A stretch of DNA of 64,000 nucleotides, taken from contig NZ_JAEK01000018.1 in NCBI RefSeq assembly GCF_000518865.1, positions 23,373-87,372 on the forward strand, in the 5' to 3' direction. The stretch comes from Bacillus sp. J37 (GTDB taxonomy: Bacteria; Bacillota; Bacilli; Bacillales; Bacillaceae). Shown piece by piece: positions 55,751 to 64,000 of the stretch; the stretch's first letter is position 1; each line of letters opens with the position of its first letter. The notes under the pieces were generated by a model, which saw only the letters and a program-made list of their open reading frames with translations, did no database searches and was not told where the DNA came from. The position numbers were made by a program, and so were the translations under genes.

Positions 55751-56239
55751 ATGAATTTTACCGTACTATTTAACATGCAGCAGGAATTAGATGAAAAAAT
55801 ACAAACGCAACATAATCTTGAGAAAGAGAATCTTGTTGATCGAAAAATACTTGCTTTATTAGTCGAAATTGGTGAGTTGGCAAATGAAACCAGGTGCTTT
55901 AAATTTTGGAGTCTAAAGCCGCCTGCACATACTGATATCATATTGGAAGAATATGTAGATGGTATCCACTTTATTTTGTCCTTAGGATTAGAATTGAACA
56001 TAGATATTCTGATGCACTTCGAAGACCGAGAATCAAGCGCAACGTTAACTGAGCAATTTTTAATTGTCTATGAAACCATATCAGCATTTAAACACAATTC
56101 ATCTTTGTCTACCTACAAAAACATGTTTGAGGAATATTTATTACTCGGGAAATTATTAGGTTTTACTTCAATTCAAATGGAAAAAGCATACATATTAAAA
56201 AATGAAGTGAATCACAAACGACAACAACAGGGATACTAA
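55751..56239 (+). CDS. dUTP diphosphatase, all-alpha NTP pyrophosphatase family
   Basis: Predicted dimeric dUTPase of the MazG-like all-alpha fold, keeping dUTP low. 162 residues from ATG 55751, 8 nt after GGAGG. Metal-binding motifs VEIGELANETRCFKFW near 39-54 and EYVDGIHFILSLG near 68-80. The frame is open into the repeat as far as 55676, which would add 25 false residues. Next to ysdC. Alternative: another nucleotide pyrophosphatase of the fold. Confidence 0.83.
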   Translation: MNFTVLFNMQQELDEKIQTQHNLEKENLVDRKILALLVEIGELANETRCFKFWSLKPPAHTDIILEEYVDGIHFILSLGLELNIDILMHFEDRESSATLTEQFLIVYETISAFKHNSSLSTYKNMFEEYLLLGKLLGFTSIQMEKAYILKNEVNHKRQQQGY

Positions 56240-56317
56240 GGAAGGCGTTATTTTCTTTCTATAGATCCTTTATTGTATAATATACATGATTGTTAATTGA
56301 AGGAGGCATACATTTTA

Positions 56318-57403
56318 ATGACGAAGTTAGATGAAACATTAACAATGCTAAAAGACTTAACAGATGCAAACGGAATTCCAGGTAACGAACGTGAAGTTCG
56401 CGATGTTATGAAAAAATACATATCTCCATTTTCTGATGAAGTTTTAACAGATAACTTAGGAAGCTTAATTGCTAAAAAGGTAGGACAAGAAAACGGTCCC
56501 AAAGTAATGATAGCTGGTCACTTAGATGAAGTTGGATTTATGGTGACACAAATCGATGATAAAGGTTTTCTTCGATTCCAAACCGTTGGTGGCTGGTGGT
56601 CACAAGTTATGTTGGCACAGCGTGTAACAATTGTGACAAGAAAAGGTGAGGTTACTGGAGTAATCGGTTCTAAGCCTCCGCATATTTTACCTCCTGAAGC
56701 TCGTAAAAAGCCTGTGGAGATTAAAGATATGTTTATTGATATCGGTGCATCAAGCCGTGAAGAGGCGATGGAATTTGGTGTCATGCCTGGTGATCAAATT
56801 GTTCCCTATTTTGAATTCACAGTGATGAAAAATGAAAAAATGCTTCTCGCAAAAGCTTGGGACAACCGAATTGGCTGTGCAATCGCAATTGATGTTCTAA
56901 AAGCATTAAAAGATACAGATCATCCGAATGTGGTTTATGGTGTAGGAACTGTACAAGAAGAAGTTGGTTTACGAGGTGCCCGTACTTCTGCCAATATGAT
57001 TCAGCCTGATATCGCTTTTGGCGTAGATGTTGGCATTGCTGGTGATACGCCTGGTATCTCTGATAAGGAAGCTTCTAGTAAAATGGGGGAAGGTCCCCAA
57101 ATTATTCTATATGATGCTTCCATGGTATCGCATAAAGGCTTAAGGGATTTAGTAACAGATACAGCTGATGAACTGAACATACCGTATCAATTTGATGCAA
57201 TTGCTGGAGGCGGTACAGATTCAGGGGCTATTCATATATCAGCAAATGGGGTTCCGGCATTATCGATTACAATCGCTACTCGATATATTCATTCACATGC
57301 AGCAATGCTACACCGTGATGATTATGAAAATGCTGTTAAGCTAATAGCAGAAGTAATTAAACGATTAGATCGTGAAACAGTAAATAAAATTACTTTCGAT
57401 TAA
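56318..57403 (+). CDS. ysdC: M42 family metallopeptidase YsdC
   Basis: Cobalt/zinc-dependent glutamyl aminopeptidase-type enzyme, usually a dodecameric tetrahedral particle. 361 residues from ATG 56318, the same as B. subtilis YsdC; the frame extends to 56297 without support. Metal ligands: [10 protein letters not shown] with His near residue 67, AWDNRIGCA near 183, [10 protein letters not shown] near 215-224, GVDVG near 239 and a late THIHSHA-like YIHSHAAM near 328. ATG is 11 nt after AGGAGG. Ends with a convergent terminator. Confidence 0.95.
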   Translation: MTKLDETLTMLKDLTDANGIPGNEREVRDVMKKYISPFSDEVLTDNLGSLIAKKVGQENGPKVMIAGHLDEVGFMVTQIDDKGFLRFQTVGGWWSQVMLAQRVTIVTRKGEVTGVIGSKPPHILPPEARKKPVEIKDMFIDIGASSREEAMEFGVMPGDQIVPYFEFTVMKNEKMLLAKAWDNRIGCAIAIDVLKALKDTDHPNVVYGVGTVQEEVGLRGARTSANMIQPDIAFGVDVGIAGDTPGISDKEASSKMGEGPQIILYDASMVSHKGLRDLVTDTADELNIPYQFDAIAGGGTDSGAIHISANGVPALSITIATRYIHSHAAMLHRDDYENAVKLIAEVIKRLDRETVNKITFD

Positions 57404-57437
57404 AAAATGCTGGGGGAAATTCCCCAGCATTTTTTTA
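57404..57437. terminator. Bidirectional terminator between ysdC and sspI
   Basis: AATGCTGGGG (57406-57415) with CCCCAGCATT (57422-57431), T runs on both strands. Confidence 0.92.
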
Positions 57438-57659
57438 CTGTACATTTTTATTAAGACCTTGCTCCAGTGTTGTTAACATTTCTTTTTTATCACCTTCATT
57501 TGCATTCTGCCAAATGACCTCAAAGAGGACTCCTAAACCTGGCAGCATTTTTTCCTCACCACTTTGAATAGCATCCACAATGGTGTCTTGTAGTTGATCT
57601 TGATTATTTCCTGAAACATTTGAGATAACCGCATGACGAAGGTTTAAATTCACTTGCAT
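57435..57659 (-). CDS. sspI: Small acid-soluble spore protein SspI
   Basis: Minor SASP packaged in the forespore. 74 residues from ATG 57659, 4-5 nt after AAAGGAG. Conserved [20 protein letters not shown] and [20 protein letters not shown] blocks. SigG control is expected; no convincing SigG promoter was found by eye. Confidence 0.95.
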   Translation of the reverse strand: MQVNLNLRHAVISNVSGNNQDQLQDTIVDAIQSGEEKMLPGLGVLFEVIWQNANEGDKKEMLTTLEQGLNKNVQ

Positions 57660-57810
57660 AACACTCCTTTTAAAAGTAGTCACAGCTAAAAATCTAGTTT
57701 TTAAAGATGATGACTAGATAACAGCTTTTAATGATAGAATTTGTTAATTACGTAAGAATTATGTATGATTGGAAAGAGAAATTGGAATAGTTCAAAAAGG
57801 GAGTATGAAA

Positions 57811-58563
57811 GTGGAGCGAATTGAATCAGTTAAAAATCCAAAAGTGAAACAATGGAAGAAGTTACATACAAAAAAAGAGCGTGAAAATACCGGTACATTT
57901 ATAATTGAAGGCTTTCACTTAGTTGAAGAGGCTTTAAAAAATAAAGAAATGATCAAAATACTTATTGTTTCAGAAGAAATAAGTTTGCCACATACCTGGG
58001 ATGTCGATAATATTAATATTACTTTTGTTACGAAAGATGTGATGAAAGCAATTAGTGATACAGAGGCTCCACAAGGAGTGGCAGCCATTTGTGAGTTTCA
58101 GACAACTTACACACCTGAAAAGTGGACAAAAGTGTTATTAGTAGATAGTGTTCAAGACCCTGGTAACTTGGGAACGATTATTCGTACAGCTGATGCTGCT
58201 GGAATAGATGGAGTGATTTTAGGTGAAGGAACAGTTGATCACTTTAATTCTAAAGTGATTCGCTCCAGTCAAGGTTCATTATTTCATTTACCAATTATAA
58301 AAGGCAGTCTGGATGAGTGGCTCAATATTTATAAGAACAACAACATCCCTGTCTACGGCACATCTTTGCAAAATGGAGTAAGTTACAAAGAAGTTCCAGA
58401 AGCTGCCCAGTTTTGTCTCCTCCTAGGAAACGAAGGCAGTGGTGTAAAAAAAGATTTATTAGATCAAACAACTAAAAATCTGTACATTCCTATTTATGGT
58501 GGAGCAGAATCGTTAAATGTTGCAATTGCTGCAGGCATACTTCTTTATCATTTGCGAAAATAG
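57811..58563 (+). CDS. ysgA: SpoU-type RNA 2'-O-methyltransferase YsgA
   Basis: TrmH/SpoU SPOUT-fold methyltransferase acting on rRNA or tRNA; target unknown. 250 residues from GTG 57811, 7 nt after GGGAG; ATG 57805 touches the ribosome site. N-terminal substrate-binding domain (about 1-90), then motif 1 NLGTIIRTADAAGIDGV near 120-136, motif 2 LLLGNEGSGV near 205, motif 3 IPIYGGAESLNVAIA near 228. Upstream of pheS as in B. subtilis. Confidence 0.93.
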   Translation: MERIESVKNPKVKQWKKLHTKKERENTGTFIIEGFHLVEEALKNKEMIKILIVSEEISLPHTWDVDNINITFVTKDVMKAISDTEAPQGVAAICEFQTTYTPEKWTKVLLVDSVQDPGNLGTIIRTADAAGIDGVILGEGTVDHFNSKVIRSSQGSLFHLPIIKGSLDEWLNIYKNNNIPVYGTSLQNGVSYKEVPEAAQFCLLLGNEGSGVKKDLLDQTTKNLYIPIYGGAESLNVAIAAGILLYHLRK

Positions 58564-58568
58564 GCAGG

Positions 58569-58597
58569 TTGCGGGAACATATTGTTTTGATTATAAT
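58569..58597 (+). promoter_or_regulatory. SigA promoter of pheST
   Basis: TTGCGG (58569-58574), 17-bp spacer, perfect TATAAT (58592-58597). Start near 58604. Confidence 0.7.
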
Positions 58598-58603
58598 AAG
58601 ATA

Positions 58604-58877
58604 GACATTACATATATGAAACAAAACGATGACAGAGACTAGTAATTTACAGTTCGTCCATTCAGGGAGAAAATGCCGGGACTGAAAGCATTTTCTGGAT
58701 AGAAGTAAATGAATTCACCTCTCGAGTTGACACTTGGACCGTCAAAAGACGTAAAGGTGTTCCGGTTTTTACCGTTATGGAAATGAAGTGAGGTATACTT
58801 AGGACAAAATCAAAGTATAGCTAACAAGGGTGGTAACGCGATTTCAACTCGTCCCTTTTATGGGGCGGGTTTTTTAT
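58604..58877 (+). promoter_or_regulatory. T-box riboswitch of pheST
   Basis: T-box core AAGGGTGGTAACGCG at 58826-58840; TGGT pairs with a tRNA end ACCA, fitting tRNA-Phe with discriminator A. A Phe codon TTC at 58714-58716 lies in the expected specifier loop (after GAA, before ACC). Terminator AACTCGTCCC/GGGGCGGGTT follows at about 58846-58877. Induced by uncharged tRNA-Phe. Confidence 0.9.
58846..58877 (+). terminator. T-box-controlled terminator in the pheS leader
   Basis: AACTCGTCCC with GGGGCGGGTT, then TTTTT, within the T-box leader. Confidence 0.85.
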
Positions 58878-58927
58878 TTTGAAAAAAAAACCGCTAATGA
58901 GGTTTTTAAATAAAGGAGGAAGAACAA

Positions 58928-59962
58928 ATGCAGGAGCAGTTAAAACAGCTTCAACAAGAAGCGCTTGAAAAAGTAGAACAAGCGCAGGATTTAAAGGCAT
59001 TAAATGATATTCGTGTCGCTTATTTAGGGAAAAAAGGGCCGATTACAGAAGTGTTGAGAGGAATGGGAAAGCTATCGGCTGAAGAACGCCCTGTTATGGG
59101 GGCACTTGCAAATGAAGTAAGAGAAGCTATTGCAACATCTATTTCAAGCAAGCAGGAGCATTTAGAACAACTGGCTGTTGAACAAAAGCTAGCAACAGAA
59201 ACGATCGATGTAACATTACCTGGTCGTCCAGTAAAAGTTGGGAATCATCATCCGATTACGGCTGTTGTTGAAGAAATTGAAGATTTATTCCTTGGAATGG
59301 GCTATCAAATTGCAGAAGGCCCTGAAGTGGAATCAGATTATTATAACTTTGAAGCATTAAATCTTCCGAAAGGTCATCCGGCACGAGATATGCAGGATTC
59401 CTTCTATATTACAGAAGAACTGCTTTTACGTACACACACTTCACCTGTTCAGGCTAGAACAATGGAAAAACATGAAGGAAAAGGGCCTGTTAAAGTTATT
59501 TGTCCTGGTAAGGTATATCGACGTGATAACGATGACGCGACACACTCACACCAATTCACACAGATTGAAGGACTTGTTGTTGATGAAAATATCAGCATGA
59601 GTGATTTAAAAGGTACACTTGAAGTATTTGCTAAAAAGATGTTCGGTGAAGAACGTGAAATTCGCCTTCGCCCTAGCTTTTTCCCATTTACAGAGCCTTC
59701 GGTAGAGGTTGATGTATCCTGCTTCTCATGTGGTGGAAAAGGATGTAATGTGTGTAAAGGCACAGGCTGGATTGAAATTCTAGGAGCAGGAATGGTTCAT
59801 CCAAATGTCCTTGAAATGGCAGGCTTTGATTCAAAAAAATACAGCGGATTTGCTTTTGGAATGGGTCCTGAGCGTATCGCAATGCTAAAATACGGAATTG
59901 ATGATATCCGTCATTTCTATACAGATGATGTACGATTCTTAAAACAATTTAAACGAGCGTAA
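58928..59962 (+). CDS. pheS: Phenylalanyl-tRNA synthetase subunit alpha
   Basis: Catalytic alpha subunit of the a2b2 enzyme. 344 residues. N-terminal coiled coil (about 1-85), class II core: motif 1 region GHHP-like [16 protein letters not shown] near 103-118, motif 2 [20 protein letters not shown] near 194-213, motif 3 [17 protein letters not shown] near 305-321. A zinc-like [14 protein letters not shown] near 262 is of the usual bacterial type. ATG at 58928 after AAAGGAGGAA. 17 bp before pheT. Confidence 0.98.
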   Translation: MQEQLKQLQQEALEKVEQAQDLKALNDIRVAYLGKKGPITEVLRGMGKLSAEERPVMGALANEVREAIATSISSKQEHLEQLAVEQKLATETIDVTLPGRPVKVGNHHPITAVVEEIEDLFLGMGYQIAEGPEVESDYYNFEALNLPKGHPARDMQDSFYITEELLLRTHTSPVQARTMEKHEGKGPVKVICPGKVYRRDNDDATHSHQFTQIEGLVVDENISMSDLKGTLEVFAKKMFGEEREIRLRPSFFPFTEPSVEVDVSCFSCGGKGCNVCKGTGWIEILGAGMVHPNVLEMAGFDSKKYSGFAFGMGPERIAMLKYGIDDIRHFYTDDVRFLKQFKRA

Positions 59963-59979
59963 AAGGAGGATATAACAAT

Positions 59980-62394
59980 ATGTTTGTTTCATATAAATGG
60001 TTAGCAGAATATGTTGACCTGTCAGGAATCACACCTGATGAGTTAGCTGAAAAAATTACACGAAGCGGAATTGAAGTAGAAGGTGTTGACGTTTTGAACG
60101 ATGGCATAAAGGGCGTTGTCATTGGTCACGTTGTTGAAAAAGAGCAACATCCGGATGCAGATAAATTAAATAAATGTCAAGTTGATTTGGGGAACGGTGA
60201 GCTTACACAAATTATTTGCGGTGCCAAAAATGTAGACAAAGGTCAGAAGGTTGCTGTTGCCACAGTAGGTGCAGTTTTACCTGGTAACTTTAAAATTAAA
60301 AAAGCAAAGCTTCGTGGAGAAGTTTCAAATGGAATGATTTGTTCCCTTCAGGAGCTCGGTATTGAGTCGAAACTAGTTGCGAAAGAATATTCAGAAGGAA
60401 TTTTCGTATTCACAAATGATGTAGAAGTAGGGGCGGATGCACTGGAACAGCTGAATCTAGATGATGCTGTACTTGAGCTTGGATTAACTCCAAACCGTGC
60501 AGACGCATTAAGTATGCTTGGTGTAGCTCATGAAGTCGCTGCAATATTAGGTCGTGAAGTAAAGTATCCGGAAATCTCATATGAAAATTCTTCAGAAAAA
60601 GCATCAGATTTAGTTGATGTAAAAGTAGATGCACCGGACGATAATCCAATATACATTGCGAAGGTCATTAAAAACGTAACGATTGCACCATCACCTTTAT
60701 GGATGCAAACACGTCTAATGGCAGCAGGTATTCGTCCTCATAATAATGTGGTTGATATTACAAACTTCGTTTTATTAGAATATGGTCAGCCTCTTCATGC
60801 ATTTGACTATAATCGGTTAGGATCTAAGGAAATACTTGTTCGACGTGCACAAGATGGCGAAAAAATAGTTACACTTGATGATCAGGAACGATCACTTACT
60901 TCCGAACATTTAGTGATTACAAATGGAACTGAACCTGTTGCATTAGCTGGTGTTATGGGTGGAGCAAATTCAGAGGTTCAATCTGACACGAAAACCGTTT
61001 TATTGGAATCTGCATTATTTAATGGGGGGCGTATCCGTACAGCTTCAAAAGATCATGGCTTACGTAGTGAAGCAAGTGCACGTTATGAAAAGGGAGTTGA
61101 TCCTAATCGTGTCCCTGCAGCTGCAGAAAGAGCTGCACAATTAATCTCACTATATGCCGGTGGAGAAGTGTTGGAAGGAAATGTAGAAGTTCGTACTGCT
61201 TCTTTTGAGCCAAAAACAGTAAGAACAACGGTTGAAAAAGTGAATCGAGTTCTTGGTATGGATATTTCTGCAGAAGAAATGAAATCCATTCTTGAGCGTC
61301 TTCAGTTTGAAGTTGTTCTCGATAATTCTGTATTATCTGTGAAAGTTCCGACTCGCCGTGGTGATATTACGATTGAAGAAGATCTTGTTGAAGAGATAGC
61401 AAGACTCTATGGATATGATAATATTCCGACAACATTACCTGTAGGTCAAGCAATACCAGGAAAGCTTACAGAATATCAGGAAAAACGTCGTAAAGTTCGC
61501 CGCTATTTAGAAGGAACAGGCCTTTATCAAGCGATTACTTATTCTCTTTCTAGTGAAGAAAAAGCAGCAAAATTCGCTTTGGAAACGTCTGAACTAACGA
61601 GACTTGCTCTACCTATGAGTGAGGAGCGCAGTGTATTACGATTAAGTTTGCTTCCACATTTATTAGATGCATTACGTTACAATCTAGCTCGCCAAATTGA
61701 TCAGGTAGCCTTATATGAAATTGGTTCAGTATTCCTTTCACAAGGCAAAGATGTTCAACCACTTGAAAAAGAACGCCTATCAGGCGCTATTACGGGATTA
61801 TGGCATTCACACTCTTGGCAAGCTGAGAAAAAGCCTGTAGATTTCTATGTAGCAAAAGGTATTTTAGATGGCCTTGTCGACTTATTGGGATTAACCTCTC
61901 AAGTTGAATACAAGCAAGCGAAGCGCGAGGGGATGCATCCAGGTCGTACAGCTGAGCTTTATCTTGGTGAAAAGCTTGTTGGTTTTGTAGGGCAGGTTCA
62001 CCCATCGGTTCAGAAAGAATTGGATTTAACAGAAACATATGTGTTTGAGCTATCATTAGTTGATCTATTAACTACGAATGTAGAAGAAACACGTTATGAA
62101 AGCATTCCAAGATATCCATCCATCTCAAGAGACATCGCATTAGTTGTGAATAAGGATGTTGTCGCAGGTGATATTGAAAAAATTATCACAGAATCAGGCG
62201 GAAAAATGCTAAAAGAAGTAGCTGTATTTGACCTGTATGAAGGTGACCGCCTTGAAGATGGGAAAAAATCAGTTGCTTTCTCATTACGCTACTTTGATCC
62301 GGAACGTACGTTAACTGATGAAGATGTTACAAAAACACATCAGAAAGTATTGGATACTGTTGAAGCGAAGATTGGGGCAACTTTAAGAGGATAA
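59980..62394 (+). CDS. pheT: Phenylalanyl-tRNA synthetase subunit beta
   Basis: Tetramer partner of PheS. 804 residues: tRNA-binding OB fold (about 40-150, [20 protein letters not shown]), B3/B4 editing region (about 210-385), B5 (405-475), the core (495-700), and a C-terminal FDX-ACB anticodon domain (about 710-803, [16 protein letters not shown]). ATG at 59980 after AAAGGAGG. The gene is complete; its terminator stem ends exactly where an IS begins. Confidence 0.97.
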   Translation: MFVSYKWLAEYVDLSGITPDELAEKITRSGIEVEGVDVLNDGIKGVVIGHVVEKEQHPDADKLNKCQVDLGNGELTQIICGAKNVDKGQKVAVATVGAVLPGNFKIKKAKLRGEVSNGMICSLQELGIESKLVAKEYSEGIFVFTNDVEVGADALEQLNLDDAVLELGLTPNRADALSMLGVAHEVAAILGREVKYPEISYENSSEKASDLVDVKVDAPDDNPIYIAKVIKNVTIAPSPLWMQTRLMAAGIRPHNNVVDITNFVLLEYGQPLHAFDYNRLGSKEILVRRAQDGEKIVTLDDQERSLTSEHLVITNGTEPVALAGVMGGANSEVQSDTKTVLLESALFNGGRIRTASKDHGLRSEASARYEKGVDPNRVPAAAERAAQLISLYAGGEVLEGNVEVRTASFEPKTVRTTVEKVNRVLGMDISAEEMKSILERLQFEVVLDNSVLSVKVPTRRGDITIEEDLVEEIARLYGYDNIPTTLPVGQAIPGKLTEYQEKRRKVRRYLEGTGLYQAITYSLSSEEKAAKFALETSELTRLALPMSEERSVLRLSLLPHLLDALRYNLARQIDQVALYEIGSVFLSQGKDVQPLEKERLSGAITGLWHSHSWQAEKKPVDFYVAKGILDGLVDLLGLTSQVEYKQAKREGMHPGRTAELYLGEKLVGFVGQVHPSVQKELDLTETYVFELSLVDLLTTNVEETRYESIPRYPSISRDIALVVNKDVVAGDIEKIITESGGKMLKEVAVFDLYEGDRLEDGKKSVAFSLRYFDPERTLTDEDVTKTHQKVLDTVEAKIGATLRG

Positions 62395-62405
62395 TGGATA
62401 AAAAA

Positions 62406-62426
62406 CGAATCACTTTGTGTGATTCG
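62406..62426 (+). terminator. pheT terminator stem that has lost its U-tract
   Basis: CGAATCAC (62406-62413) pairs with GTGATTCG (62419-62426). A T run should follow, but the next base begins the IS1182 left inverted repeat. The element's own left hairpin lies next to it. Confidence 0.6.
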
Positions 62427-62442
62427 TCAGGCTGTCGAGAAA
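62427..62442 (+). repeat. IS left terminal inverted repeat
   Basis: TCAGGCTGTCGAGAAA, followed by CCTCGGCAGCCT, which is its inverted partner and gives an 11-bp hairpin (62429-62439 with 62444-62454). Confidence 0.65.
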
Positions 62443-62495
62443 CCTCGGCAGCCTATTATTTTATCTGATTGCTTTAACTTTTCACTGCGTTAATT

Positions 62496-62504
62496 TGGTA
62501 TAAT
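62496..62504 (+). promoter_or_regulatory. Extended -10 promoter of the transposase gene
   Basis: TGG-TATAAT at 62496-62504 is an extended -10 (TGnTATAAT). A matching -35 is not clear. The transposase ATG is 30 bp downstream. Confidence 0.45.
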
Positions 62505-62533
62505 ATAGATAACTAATTGGGAGGGTGATATTT

Positions 62534-63885
62534 ATGTTCAATACAAGAGAAAACACACAAAATGAAGTTGAATTTATAGTAATAGATGACCTTGTTCCTG
62601 AAAATCATCTACTTCGAAAAATAGATAAATATATAGATTTTTCATTCATTCTTGAAAAAGTAAAACCTTATTATTGTGAGGATAATGGACGCCCTTCAAT
62701 TGATCCTCTAGTTCTTTTTAAAATGATGTTTGTTGGTTATTTATACGGAATTCGCTCTGAGAGGCAATTAGAAGAAGAAATTAAAATGAATATTGCTTAT
62801 AGATGGTTTTTAGGGTTGAAATTATCTGATCGAGTTCCTCATCATTCTACAATAAGCTGGAATCGTAGAACTCGTTATGCAGAAACAAATATATTCCAAG
62901 AAATCTTTGATGAGATCGTGTTTCAAGCAATGGAACATCGCATGGTAGGAGGAAGAGTTCTCTTTACGGATTCTACTCATTTAAAAGCCAATGCGAATAA
63001 GCACAAATTCACCAGAGAAACTGTTGAGGTTGAGACTAGAGATTATATTGAAGACTTAAATAAAGCTATTGAACAAGATCGTAAAGATCACGGAAAAAAG
63101 CTCTAAAAGAAAGAGAGGAGGTGGAGGAAACTAAGGAAATACGAGTAAGTTCAACAGATCCTGAAAGTGGATTTATGTCTAGAGATAACAAACAGGAAAT
63201 GTTCTGTTATCTAGATCATCGAACGACAGACTTTAAATTCAACATTATAACTGATGCCTATGTTACACCTGGAAATGTCCATGATTCTGTTCCTTATTTA
63301 TCAAGACTTGACCGCCAAATCCAGCGATTTGGTTTTAAAGTAGAAGCATCAGCTTTGGATTCAGGATATTTGACTAGTGCTGTTTGTAAGGGGTTATCGG
63401 ATAGAGGCATATTTGGAGTAATTGCCCATAGAAGATTTAAACCAACCAAAGGTTTGTTTCCTAAAGCGAAATTTACATATGATAAAGAGAAGGATCTATA
63501 TATTTGTCCAAATAAGGATGAGTTAACTTATCGAACAACTACAAGAGAAGGATATCGAGAATATAAATCTGATCCCAAGAAATGTGCCACATGTCCTCTA
63601 CTCTCACAGTGTACAAGGTCAAAAACCAAACAAAAAGTAATAACTCGACATGTTTGGGAAGACCATAAGGAGCAAGTTAGATTAAATCGCCTTTCCCCAT
63701 CTGGGAAAGAACTATATAAATTTAGAAAAGAAAAGGTAGAGCGAAGCTTTGCAGATTCAAAAGAATTGCATGGGCTTCGCTACTGCCGGTTACGGGGATT
63801 AAGGAATACAAGTGAGCAGGTGCTTCTCACCGCAGCCTGCCAGAATATGAAAAAGATTGCCACACACCTAGCTAGGTTAAGCTAG
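62534..63885 (+). pseudogene. IS1182-family transposase, split by a -1 frame change
   Basis: The N-terminal part (62534-63106, 190 residues from ATG after GGGAGGG) has the DUF772-type helix-rich region ([20 protein letters not shown] near 55-74) and the first catalytic Asp in [13 protein letters not shown]. The C-terminal part (63100-63885) has further DDE elements (ALDSGYLT, a Cys-rich CATCPLLSQC, and ERSFADSKELHGLRYCR with the Glu). Joined by a -1 shift at A_AAA_AAG (63094-63100), the product is 450 residues, a normal size. Either a one-base deletion or programmed frameshifting; see findings. Confidence 0.8.
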
Positions 63886-63906
63886 GTGTGTGAGAAGCTT
63901 TTTCTT
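63861..63906 (+). terminator. Hairpin at the end of the transposase gene
   Basis: CACACACCTAGCT pairs with AGCTAGGTGTGTG over 13 bp; the TAG stop is in the right arm. A weak T-rich stretch follows. Confidence 0.6.
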
Positions 63907-63984
63907 TGGTTATCTTAGGAAATTTATTAATCTTTATAAGAACATTTTAAGAAAATAAAAAAGCTTGTAGAGAAAAACACCCAC

Positions 63985-64000
63985 TTTCTCTACAAGCTGA
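63985..64000 (-). repeat. IS right terminal inverted repeat
   Basis: TTTCTCTACAAGCTGA, inverted copy of the left end with 3 mismatches. AGCTTGTAGAGAAA at 63962-63975 is its own inverted partner, giving a 14-bp hairpin. Confidence 0.65.

Larger units (their letters stand above)
62427..64000 (+). mobile_element. IS1182-family insertion sequence
   Basis: The ends are TCAGGCTGTCGAGAAA (62427-62442) and the reverse complement of TCAGCTTGTAGAGAAA (63985-64000), 13 of 16 identical. About 1.57 kb with one transposase in two frames. Each end also carries a second inverted arm, giving terminal hairpins. The right inverted repeat ends at the last base of the window, so the target duplication on that side is not visible and one or a few terminal bases may lie beyond. 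Confidence 0.75.

Noticed and set aside
62429..62454. Second hairpin after pheT read as the pheT terminator
   Set aside because: It is part of the IS left end (matches the right inverted repeat) and lacks a proper T run.

Overview
The window is a chromosomal segment of a low-GC, endospore-forming member of the Bacillaceae (Firmicutes). This rests on strong purine-rich Shine-Dalgarno sites, many TTG and GTG starts, intrinsic terminators, T-box leaders on aminoacyl-tRNA synthetase genes, spore genes (ytrH, ytrI, ytvI, ytaF, ytxC, sspI) and a gene order close to the ytxK-ackA to pheST part of the Bacillus subtilis map. Nothing here looks like a plasmid, prophage, CRISPR array or defence island. 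It is core chromosome with a few inserted repeats and one insertion sequence at the right edge.

Layout. 1-9.6 kb: end of ytxK, ackA (CcpA site upstream), an EcsC-family gene, moaB, the arginine genes argGH with two ArgR-type boxes, an SDR oxidoreductase and ytkL. 9.6-14.6 kb: a GC-rich intergenic repeat, a small membrane protein, ytoI, ytpI, nrnA, a small gene, and the sporulation pair ytrHI. 14.7-25.8 kb: dnaE, then malic enzyme, a GntR/FadR-type regulator, accDA, pfkA, pyk and fxsA, linking pyruvate and malonyl-CoA supply. 25.9-35.3 kb: ytvI, ytwI, the TCA genes citZ-icd-mdh with a long structured leader and two large intergenic hairpins, a MaoC-like gene and phoPR. 35.3-44.5 kb: a possible small RNA, hflKC, polA, mutM, ytaF, coaE, gapB and speD with a structured leader. 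44.6-49 kb: nrdR, dnaB, dnaI and ytxC. 49-53.1 kb: thrS with a T-box, then infC-rpmI-rplT with an L20-type leader. 53.2-57.7 kb: ysdA, a TVP38-like gene, a nucleoside hydrolase, ysdB, an all-alpha dUTPase, ysdC and sspI. 57.8-62.4 kb: ysgA and T-box-controlled pheST. 62.4-64 kb: an IS1182-type element whose transposase is split by a -1 frame change.

The most interesting material is non-coding. It comprises two copies of a palindromic Bacillaceae repeat whose central stems differ in sequence but keep pairing; a four-hairpin citZ leader; a speD leader able to pair with its own Shine-Dalgarno; a candidate ~63-nt RNA after phoR; paired ARG boxes at argG; a perfect GntR-type operator upstream of the malic enzyme and regulator genes; a rare ATT start for infC; and the IS insertion exactly at the base of the pheT terminator stem, which removed its U-tract. 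No wholly new multi-gene system is evident. Coordinates and starts below are by eye; promoters and operators are motif matches without experimental support.
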